Assembly (NCBI RefSeq): GCF_964204645.1
Contig: NC_134029.1
Span: 2,799,001 to 2,863,000, forward strand
DNA length: 64,000 nucleotides
Direction: 5' to 3'
Source: Tubulanus polymorphus
Lineage: Eukaryota > Nemertea > Palaeonemertea > Tubulaniformes > Tubulanidae
Part shown: piece after piece, positions 26,005 to 36,500 of the stretch
How the letters are laid out: each line of letters starts with the position of its first letter
Position numbering within the stretch: the first letter of the stretch is position 1
Position numbers and translations under genes: made by a program
Notes under the pieces: generated by a model
What the model was told of the DNA's origin: nothing
What the model saw: the letters and a program-made list of their open reading frames with translations, nothing else
Databases searched by the model: none

Positions 26005-26056
26005 GTAATGTTGTTACACTTCTCAAGTAAGGCTTATTCCGTTCTGGGGCCCGGCA
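26005..26056 (+). promoter_or_regulatory. Class-2 upstream block of copy D
   Basis: The block GGCTTATTCCGTTCTGGGGC followed by CCGGCA abuts the start codon. It is shared with copy E and two orphan sites, but absent from A, B and C. It probably represents the 5' UTR or core promoter; no TATA box is seen at the usual distance. Confidence 0.45.
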
Positions 26057-28809
26057 ATGGATGAAGCGATTGAAAGGACACTAAGCCAACTGTGGACGGG
26101 CGGTAAAAAGTGGCATTTACTCACCTATCACTATTGGGTAATACCTGTTAATATCGTGATCGCACTTTTTACGATGTCTGCTGTCTTTACAGGTAAGTCA
26201 GATTTTTTTAAATAATGTGTCGTATTTGAGTTTACAAAATATGGGCTCGTATAAAATCTACTTCCCCCAAGAGAGCACCGGATGTCTTCAAGTAATGATC
26301 AAATGTGTTTGAAGCGTGGTAGAAATTTCATGTCTAATAACTCAATAGTTCAATCAACGCATTGCCAACATGATTTGTGAGTTATAACGAGGTATTGAAT
26401 ATATTTGCAGCTGGTGTACCGGATCACCATTGTACAGTGTCAGACAATTCATCGCTACCAAGAAAACAGAACGGGCAGCCAGAATCCTGTCTTATTTACA
26501 GTAATCTAACACACGATAATAAAACAGAGAAATGTTCAAACTGGACCTATCCTGATAGAGATTATGGAATAACAATCGTATCCGAGGTAAAACGTTTTCG
26601 ATCGCTCTCATCCGTAGTCAAATCAATAATCTTCAATTTCAAATTATCCTCAACTATGAAAATAAAAACTGCATTTTCCTTTGATTACAGTGGGGTTTGG
26701 TTTGTGACTATGACTACCTCGGTGATCTATCACAGTCATTCTATATAATAGGTTCAATAATTGCTACCGTATTAGTAACACCACTTGCTGATACTTTTGG
26801 AAGGAAACTGGTCTACTTGGTATTGAATGGTTTACTAGTTATATTTGGTATCGCGACTGCCTACTCAGTGAACTACATCATGTTTACTGTTTTCAGAGTT
26901 TTAAGCGGTATAGTTGGCTACGTAAGCTCTTTCACATTCTAAACATCTCTCTTTTTCAGGGAATATTTCTCGATTCGAACCGAATAGCAGGTTTTTGAAT
27001 TATTGAGAATTGTTAATTCGTGTTGCAGTTTAACGGTAAACTTAATTTGATTGCAGGCTTGTTTGTTGATCGCTGTTGTTGCAACTGTTGAACTTTTTCC
27101 AAAAAAACTACGAGCTTTCGCTGGTCAGATAATGTGGGCATGGTGGAGCATTGGAATGATGGTAGTTGATTTAATGGCGTATTTTATCAGGAATTGGCGT
27201 CACTTACAGCTAGCAGTGGCTCTCATGCCAATCATAACAATTATGGATATTTGGTTGGTTGACATCAATATATTCTCTGCGGCATGAATTCTGAGCATAC
27301 ATCTATGAATGTATCGTTAAAGGTTGATACCTGAATCTGTGCCGTGGCTGTTGTCGAAGGGAAAGGTGGAACAAGCTGAAGAAATCGTTAAAAAGGCGGC
27401 CGCTTTCAATGGAACGACACTTCCAGAACATCCATTTAAAGTAGAAGCTGAAGTTAAGGAAGAAAAAGAACTCGGTCGAATGACATTATTCCGTGTTCCA
27501 ATTCTTAGAAAAATTACGTTGATCTTATCTATTTTATGGTATGTTTAAACAGGGACATCTAATTTCTACTTCTAATGGCATTGCCAAACTTATTATTAGT
27601 TATTTTCATCCTTTCATTGACTTCAGACTTTTTCTGTCCCAGTGACTTTTGACAGCTTTTCTCTCTTTTTGTCAGGTTTGTCAACAATCTAGTTTACTAC
27701 GGTTTATCACTATCTGCAGCTGTATTAGCTGGTGATCGATTTCTGAACTTTTTCCTTACGGCATTAGTTGAAATACCTGCTACTATTTGTGCTATGTTTC
27801 TAATGGAAAGGTTAGGATATAGATCAGTTTTTGATATGGCATTAGTCTATCATTTATATGGGTACATTCCTGATTATTTGTATTCAAATCCATGTTTTTC
27901 TATGTTGAATATTTCAGTCGAGCTGGGAGACGTATAACGTTAATTGGTTTTCATGTATTTGCCGGTATTTCACTTATTCTACTCGTATTCATACCGCCTG
28001 TTACGGGTAAGTTATGTTTTTAGCTAATTTCTTGATGATTGAGAGGAAAGCCCGTCCTATATTAGAACAGTAGCCATAAGATGGCTGGAATGCAGCCAAC
28101 ACATTGATCTTTTTCTGTTCATTTGAAATCATTTGTCTCTTATACTTATGTTGCTAGAGTATTATTTATCTATTATTTCAGAGAGTGGAATAGATTTGAC
28201 TCCTTTAGCTGTATTTTTCACCTTAGTTGGTAAATTTAGTATCACGGCTTCCTACGATGTAGTCGCTCAGTATACTTTAGAGTTGTATCCTACATGCCTC
28301 AGGTAAATAGGTAGCCTGTTCTGGAACTTGAACGAGCTCCAGTGCACTATAGACATCTTAAAGAATGGCAAAGTTTCATTAGTTGGATTCAATATTCAAC
28401 TTTCTTTAATTTAAAAGGAATACTGGGCTTGGAACAGCATCGTTTACAGCTCCGGTCGCTGGTACATTGGCGCCGTTCACCGCTTATCTGGTAAGCTCCA
28501 TCTGATATCTATTATTTCTTTTTGCTTGACTGTATCCAATGAACTACTAAAAGTTAATAAATGATATTTCAGGCGCGTTTAGTACCGTGGGCTCCAGGAG
28601 TTATTTTCGGTACAATGTCACTGTTCGTCGGAATACTGGCTTTGCTGTTACCGGAAACGAGAGGCCGGCCATTACCGCATTCTGTGAAGGATATGGAAAA
28701 GTGGCAACTACCGAATTTAACGTGTGGTTCATTGCACAGAAGAAAAAAGAATAAATCCATAAATGTTAACAGCAATGAAGGAAATGAGCAAGCGACTACT
28801 TTACTTTAA
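26057..28809 (+). CDS. SLC22-type transporter, array copy D
   Basis: Ten exons join in frame to 536 aa: 26057-26192, 26411-26586, 26691-26921, 27057-27253, 27323-27538, 27676-27810, 27918-28006, 28182-28302, 28418-28490 and 28573-28809. SLC22 landmarks are intact (PDHHC loop, TPLADTFGRKL, PESVPWLL, LPETRGRPLP). Copy D and E share a start MDEAIERTLSQLW, helix 1 with VIPVNIV instead of VIPANMV, exon 4 ELFPK(K/D)LRAFAGQ, exon 6 with AVLAGDRFL and CAMFLMES, and exon 8 AQYTLELYPTCLR. Exon 3 is read as WGLVC rather than WDLVC. They thus form a subgroup distinct from A to C and may differ in substrate or tissue. Confidence 0.93.
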
Positions 28810-28877
28810 ACTGAGTCTAATATTCTTCATGTTTCGACATATTCTTAAAGACCATCCGAGGATATGTTTCCTAGAAA

Positions 28878-29092
28878 CGGAGGCAACCTACGAGTTTAAC
28901 GTGTCGTTCATTGAATATAAGAAGAGAGGTCCTGATGATTGTCATGCATTATACGTATAAACTTCGTAACAATTATGTATTTATATTTGTACCATAATAG
29001 TCATCAAATCAAAAATAAATCAAATCGAATACATTTGTAAATGTCCACTGAAATGGAGATAAGGAGCAACTGGCTACTTAACTTTGAAAATA
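28878..29092 (+). pseudogene. Ghost SLC22 last exon, spacer D-E
   Basis: GGCAACCTACGAGTTTAACG and TCGTTCATTG (28882-28913) match the WQLPNLTCGSL codons of exon 10. Separated by about 110 bases of unrelated AT-rich DNA, AAATGTCCACTGAAATGGAG to about 29092 matches the tail of the ghost exon at 24752-24846. The two spacers therefore descend from one duplicated unit that already carried the broken gene. The GAATATAAGAAGAG stretch contains a lesion breaking the frame. Confidence 0.7.
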
Positions 29093-29629
29093 GTTTAGTG
29101 CCTTGAGTATATTTCTTTGGGTTACTTTAATATCATAAAAGTTGTTATATGAAGTAAGTTCTGGTGAATATCAATACAAACTTAATGTGACGGAAGATTC
29201 TGTAATTTCTGCCAGTGTCCACGATCAAATGTTTAATTTGTGTCTAATTTGACTCTAGAATACTCTTTGGTATGGCGAGTGAGATTGTCTTAACAGAGTA
29301 TATCTTTTTTTCTCTGACCCTTCACTTGCCCAATTACAGGATGAAAAGCAAATCGAGAGAGGAAAAATAATTTCGACTGTCAAACATATATACACTTTGA
29401 TCCAATAAAACAAAGTTTTTAACCTTCAAAAGCTTTCACTACATTCATTTAGAATTTTTATAATAATCGTGTCCATGATTGTGTTGTATGTGTATTTTCA
29501 TTTTGTAAGAGGTAATGGAAATAAAATGCATTCATTCAGGCATGAATTCTGAGTAATTCCTCAGTCTGAATCAGTGACAGCTCTGAATTGTTTATACCAT
29601 ATATATTTTCAAATTGACGTTAGGCTGTG

Positions 29630-29690
29630 TATTATATTCTGATTTGGGGCCGGGCACTTGTGGTATGTAGGTGAAGCCGGTGTAGATCAC
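29630..29690 (+). repeat. Second orphan class-2 upstream remnant
   Basis: TCTGATTTGGGGCCGGGCAC followed by TTGTGGTATGTAGGTGAAGC matches the orphan block at 25525-25570 with small changes (ATTCTGTTCTGGGGCCCGGC, then AGTTATGGTATTAAGTGAAG). It confirms that the D-E spacer is a degraded copy of the C-D spacer. Confidence 0.6.
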
Positions 29691-29953
29691 GTGCCAGTGT
29701 CTATCCCTCCCTCTACCTACATTTTTTCACGGATAGAAAGCGGTTCTACGTGGTATATATGGGAGACTTGGAATCATACTGCCGCCCTCATTTGGATATT
29801 CTAGACCGGTAACCAGTCTATGTGACCTAGGTTTCTAACATAAACATGGACATAATTCATTCTAATGAATGCACATATACATTTGAATGCACATAAACAT
29901 TTTAAGAAATTCAGCCATTCATTTGACAGCACGTGTTGTAGTGGCCTAGACAA

Positions 29954-30010
29954 GGTAGTAATGTAGGTAACACTTCTTAAGATAGGCTTATTCCGTTCTG
30001 GGGCCCGGCA
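29954..30010 (+). promoter_or_regulatory. Class-2 upstream block of copy E
   Basis: Nearly identical to the block before copy D (GTAACACTTCTTAAGATAGG, then CTTATTCCGTTCTGGGGCCC). It abuts the start codon. Shared by D and E only. Confidence 0.45.
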
Positions 30011-32791
30011 ATGGATGAAGCGATTGAAAGGACACTAAGCCAACTGTGGAAGGGCAGTAAAAAATGGCATTTACTCGCCTATCACTATTGGGTGATACCT
30101 GTTAATATCGTGGTCACCTTTTTTATGATGTCCGCTGTTTTTACAGGTTAGTCAGTTTTTGAAATGAATGATATTTGCTTTATAAAATATGGACTCGAAT
30201 AAGGTCTTTTTCCCTCGTGCACCAACTACCTCAAGGAAAAACAAGTCAGTTAGAATATGAAATTAGTAACGAGGTATTGAATATATTTGCAGCTGGTGTA
30301 CCGGATCACCATTGTACAGTGTCAGACAATTCATCGCTACCAAGAAAACAGAACGGGCAGCCTGAATCCTGTCTTATTTACAGTAATCTAACACACGATA
30401 ATAACACAGAGAAATGTTCAAACTGGACCTATCCTGATAAAGATTATGGAATAACAATCGTAACCGAGGTAAAACGTTTTCGATCGCTTTCATCCGTAGT
30501 CAAATCAATGATATTCAATTTCAATCATTCTCTCAACTATTAAGATGATTTTGCATTTCCTTTTCGTGACAGTGGGATTTAGTTTGTGACTATGACTACC
30601 TCGGTGAACTATCACAGTCATTCTTTATAATGGGTGCAATAGTTGCAACGTTGTTGGTTACACCACTTGCTGATAATTTTGGAAGGAAACTGGTTTACTT
30701 GATATTGAATGGTTTACTAGTTATATTTGGTGTCGCAACTGCCTACTCAGTGAACTACATCATGTTTACAGTATTCAGAGTTTTAAGCGGCATAGTTGGC
30801 TACGTAAGCTATTTCATTTTTTAGACATCCCTCTTTTTCAAGGGACAATTCTTCGCGATTTCACCAAGGTTCGATAGACAGAAACCGAAAAGCATTTTTA
30901 CGATTATCGAGAAGTCGTGTTTTAGATTAGAATAAGTGGTATAACGGTATAATGGTTTGATTGCAGGCTTGTTTGTTGATATCTATTGTTGCGACTGTTG
31001 AACTGTTTCCGAAAGATCTACGAGCTTTCGCTGGTCAGATAATGTTCATGTGGTGGAGTATTGGAATGATGTTTCTTGATTTGTTGGCGTATTTTATCAG
31101 GAATTGGCGACACTTACAGCTAGCAGTGGCTCTCATGCCAGTCATAACAATTATTGATATTTGGTAACATTATATTTACATATTCTCTATGAACTCTGGG
31201 CATACACACGACATGTGTTTAGATGAATTGTATCGTTGAAGGTTGATACCCGAATCTGTGCCGTGGCTTTTGTCGAAGGGAAAGGTGGAACAAGCAGAAG
31301 AAATCGTTAAAAAGGCGGCCGCTTTCAATGGAACGACACTTCCAGAACATCCATTTAAAGTAGATGCTGAAGTTAAAGAAGAAAAAGAACTCGGTCGAAT
31401 GACATTATTCCGTGAACCAATTCTAAGACGAATTACGTTAATTTTATCCATTTTGTGGTTTGTATTGCATCCAATTTATTGTGTGTGTTTAAGCAGGGAC
31501 ATTTCTACTTAGAAATGAAAAAGGAAAATACAACGGGGTATCTTAATCTCTTTAAGAAAGTTCTAGTAACGTTACCTTCCCATTAAACGTTTCAGTTCCT
31601 GTGACTCTCTATTTGTCAGGTTTGTCAACACTCTGGTTTACTATGGCTTATCACTATCTGCAGCTGTATTAGCCGGTGATCGATTTCTGAACTTTTTTCT
31701 TATGGCTTTAGTTGAAATACCTGCTACTTTTTGCGCTATGTTTCTAATGGAAAGGTAAGGATATAGATGATTTTTTGATATGGTGTTTTGTTATCAGATA
31801 TACATGCAAATCTATAGTAATTTGTCATCTAAATGCACCTTAGTTCTATGTTGTACATTTCAGTCGAGCTGGGAGACGCATATCAATATCTAGTTTTCAT
31901 GGTTTAGCCGGTATTTCATTAATTGTACTCGTATTCATTCCGCCTGTTACGGGTAAGTAGAACTTTCTCAGCCAATACAATGAACCATCAAAATATTTTG
32001 AAAGGAAATAGAAAAGTTGGTTGCATTAAGAACGGTCTGGATCGGTCGAGATGGCTGGAATGCACCCAGGACTTATATTTTCTATCTATTCATTCAGAGC
32101 AATCTTTTCTATTTATTTGATATTTTATGTCTTTTATACTAATGATATTTATTTTGGTATTATTGGTGAATCATTTCAGAGAATGGAACAGATTTGACTC
32201 CTTTAACTGTATTTTCTACCTTAGTTGGTAAATTTAGTATCACGGCTTCCTTCGATGTAGTCGCTCAGTATACTTTAGAGTTGTATCCTACATGCCTCAG
32301 GTAAGGTAACCTGTTTTGTTGTGGAAAGTGAACGAGTTCAACAGCATTAGACATCATCGAGATTGCAAATACGTTTTATATTGCATTCAATGTTGTTTGA
32401 TAACAGGAATACTGGGTTTGGAACAGCAACGTTTACAGGTCCTGTCGCCGGTATTTTAGCGCCATTCGCTGTTTATTTGGTATGAGCATCGCTATTAGAT
32501 ATTCATTATTATTGTACCCTATAAACTACTGAAAGTTGTTAAATGATATTTCAGGCGCGTTTTGTACCGTGGGCTCCCGGAGTTATTTTCGGTATAATGT
32601 CCCTGCTCGTCGGAATACTGGCTTTGCTGTTACCGGAAACGAGAGGACGGCCATTACCGCAGACTGTCGAGGATATGAACGAGTGGCAACTACAGAGTTT
32701 TACGTGTGGTTCATTGAACAGAAGAAAACAGAATAAATCTATAAATGTTAACAGCAACGAAGAAAAGGAGCAAGCGACTACTTTACTTTGA
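30011..32791 (+). CDS. SLC22-type transporter, array copy E
   Basis: Ten exons join in frame to 536 aa: 30011-30146, 30293-30468, 30573-30803, 30967-31163, 31242-31457, 31620-31754, 31864-31952, 32180-32300, 32407-32479 and 32555-32791. The protein groups with copy D (MDEAIERTLSQLW, VIPVNIV, AVLAGDRFL, AQYTLELYPTCLR). Landmarks: WDLVC, TPLADNFGRKL, PESVPWLL and LPETRGRPLP. Differences include VTFFMMSAVFT in helix 1, NNTEKC in the loop, TVFSTLVGKFSITASFDVV in exon 8 and GPVAGILAPFAVYL in helix 10. The exon 5 donor reads GTTTGT, weaker than in the other copies; failure to splice there would add about 20 residues and stop near 31510. Membrane solute carrier, substrate unknown. Confidence 0.92.
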
Positions 32792-33560
32792 AAATAGTTT
32801 AGTAATTTAATATAAATGTTATTATTCAATTGGTGACCTCTCGTAGGGTTGGGGAAAGATAAAGAAGAATTCGATGTAAGGTAGACGTTATATCTGTAGC
32901 GAAGGCTTCCAACATTTAGTAGTAGTATGAAATATAACATAAACGACAAAAAAACTCATATTGTACTAAAAATCGAAAACAAAATTTGTATTTCATGACT
33001 AATTCTAGAAATAATAAACATAGAACATTTATACGATACACTGATATTTACATTTTTTCTGCACAATACTTTAGATTATTGTCTATCCATATTGATTTCT
33101 CTGGGATACGCTGATCTCGGGGGTCTTTTTCCAAATCATGAGGAAATAAACGGATCATCAGTTTGATGAATAGACCAATGATTGGTTTTGAAATTCATTC
33201 CAGCGTAATGAATTAAGTTGAGGTAGAAATGTTTGTCACACATATTTAAGTGATAGGCGAAAGCAATGTAAAAAAAAATCCCAAATAAAGAAAGTCTATT
33301 TCGTGACCACAGCTAGTTTGCCAACTTTCTTATGTTCAATGGAGACAATATTCAAATGAAATATAGACGAAACGGTGGATTGATCTTAAAAGATATAGTA
33401 AAAACTTTAAGTATATGGCACATACAAAATTTTAAAATCAATGGTTACTCAATCTGTTACTCATGATGAAATCTCTTATACCGTGTATTTCTCTTATACA
33501 AGTCTTCTCTTCTGAGTACTTTCATATCTTCACCTCATCATAGTAGTTTTCAATATCAAT
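32792..33560. other. Spacer between the SLC22 array and the channel gene
   Basis: AT-rich convergent spacer with no supportable coding sequence. AATAAA-type signals near 33012 could serve copy E. The 3' UTR of the minus-strand channel gene should extend into its right part. Confidence 0.5.
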
Positions 33561-36500
33561 CTAGATAAACGGGCGATAGGAGCCGTAAACACTCCAATAA
33601 ACAACGTTAAACGCTACAAAACACAACGGAAAGCAAACTCGTGACGTCTTGTCGATGGCCCTTGCGACTTCTCGTGGGGATTTGTGCGGCTTGTGGCTCT
33701 CCCAAAATTTGAATACTCTATTTCTTCCATCCTGAAAATATAGGATCAACAAAATCATTCTCTGACGCGTTCTAAACGTGAAGGCATTTCTTTTTCAGCA
33801 GCTCATTACAATAACAAAGCGTTCGCTAACACGGATTCCAATGAAAAATCGCAAAAAGCTGTGCTCTCAATACAAAATTTGGAATTTGGAAAATATCCCT
33901 AAACATCGCGCGCGAGGATTTCCACATAGCATTAACTAACACAGATACCAGGGACAATAATACAATTGGGAGACTGAAACATGTTCTTCTGTAAAGCCGC
34001 TTAAAGATTTAAAAGAATAACATAATATTTGGTGAAAATTCTAAAAAAGAACGAATTCACAAAATACGCTCCACCATTCCTAGAAATTCTGCCATTTCTT
34101 CTCTAAAAGCTAAATGCAAAACATTCTAAGCATGGTGACGTCATAGCTCTGCAAAATGTGTGTATACAATACCTCATATCTTATATGTACACCTTTGCGC
34201 CATCGTTTAGAGTGCTAGAATGTATGATAAAACAAAAATATGACCCGCATTCAAATATCAGTGTCCCAAATATTTCCCGCTACGGAGACCAGAATAGATA
34301 TTTTATCAAGCATTACTCGTAGGTATCACAGGGCGCTATCATTTCTATAACCTTGCAAGAGAAAAGGCCTTGAATTAATTATCAACATTGCGATCACGGG
34401 TAACTGTGGAACAGACTCCTCAACCCTAATCTTACTAGAAAATACTTGATGATATTATTTGAGACTGGGGAGGCGAGAGATATATTTCACATTCCTGGTC
34501 AAACTAAAATTTCGAAAAAAAATTGATAATTTTTAAATTTACCTTGACACAATTTTGACATTTCGTGTCAACATCGGATTCGCTACGTTTCATCGGTTGG
34601 GTCTGTGATGTATCGGCAGACATACCGTCGTCTTTCTGGTCTCGCAATCTTTCGGATTTACGAACCAGTACATTGACAAACGCGTACTCCAACAGCGAGC
34701 TAAACACGAATAACATGCAAGTTGCCATCCAGACATCGATGGCTTTCGGATATGACACTTTCGGTAGAGATTGTTTACTGCCTGATAGTTGAGTTGTCAT
34801 GGTAAGTACGGTAGTAACTCCCAGGGATATACGAGCTGGAACCGCGTCCATGTGAATCCAGAATGAAACCCACGATAGAATAACGATAAGAACGGATGGT
34901 ATGTAGGTCTGTAACAGATAGAATCCGCATTGTCGTTCCAGTTCAAACGTAGCTCTCAAGCACGTGAAAGTTCCTGAAAATCAACAGAAGAAATTAGGGA
35001 TGTCGCACCCTCCATCGGCAGGGATTCGAATCTGATGGCAGCAAGACTCAATAGAGCGACTCCGCTGCCAGAGTCGATAGATGTTAGTGTATTAAAAATC
35101 CGCTAACGATGCGCGTAGCGGCAGCACCGAACAGTAAATCAGCACGTTGATTCATTTGGTGATAGTTCTATCGGCAGGGATTCGAATCTGAGGCCTTTTT
35201 ATGAACCAGCAAAATCGAAATAGATTAGCTATTTAGATTATATAGCCGATTAGTGTCAATTAGCATAACCGGGTATGTTGGTTGATAAAAACGCCAGGTA
35301 TAAATTATTCAATTATGGCCTACTCAGCAGCGACTTCTACCGAGAACACCATATCGGTTGGATTAGATAATCGGCATACTTGCTCGCCGAGCGAGTATGC
35401 TGAGTATGCTAATCGATTATGATAACCAATGTTCATAAAAATGACGGATTATGACATAATCCATGCTCATAAAAACGTTTTGCATACTCGAATATACTAA
35501 TCGAGTGTTCATAAAAAGGCCTCTGATGGCAGCAAGACTCAATAGAGCGACCCCGCTGCCAGAGTCGATAGATGTTAGTGTATTAAAAATCCGCTAACGA
35601 TGCGCATAGCGGCAGCACCGAACAGTGGATCAGCACGTTGATTCATTTGGTGATAGTTCTCCAGTAAAATTAATTAACAGGATGTTGTTTTACCTGTGGC
35701 ATAGCGTTTCGTACATGAACTCGTTTCATTTTTAATCAAATCGAATTGAGGCAGTTCCATATCATCTTTCTGTGCGATCGCTTTCGTATTTCTCGACCAC
35801 AGGAAAATCACATCCCCGAAATCGTAAGCAACTGATGAGAAAAAAAGAATGGAAAAAATCGTCATCGAAATTCGATCTGAATAAGAACATGAACGAAGTA
35901 CGTTTTACGTCTTTAGTGAAGATTTAGCATCAGCGAAATATCACTGAAGACTCGTGAATCGTTACGTCTTATATAGCGGAATGTGAAAAAAGTTCTTCCC
36001 ATACTTTCTCTCACTCTCCCTCTCTCGACACTCTCTCTCCCTCTCAGTCAGATGAAGAGGCATTTTCCTGACACGTTTTCTCCCACTAATTGCTTTATCT
36101 AGTGCGGCAAGAATGACGGCGTTTACACACGCAACTTATATCGAAACTATCTAACTGCATGTAATACTAAAACCCTACTCATCTTGAAAATTTCATCCAA
36201 AGCAATCCAAATATAATTTATACAAGCGGATTTCAAGAACTTACATGATTCCATTTCAAGTTTGCATATTTGTCGATCTAGTGGAAAATGTGTAAGAATC
36301 ATCGGACATGATAGAACCAGAGTCAGCCTAGACAAGAAAACTAACTTTACTAATTAAGTTTATTGACGCCTAGAAAACTAAAACATATTTTGCTGGATAT
36401 CGTCGATTATAAATGATGTGATATAGATTATATAGTATTTCAAGGATCAATTAAGTTTTTATTTTGGATGTGAATATATCGACAATAGTATTGAATTGAC

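Noticed and set aside
34565-34792. Plus-strand frame over channel exon 7
   Set aside because: Shadow of the minus-strand exon encoding M1-M3.
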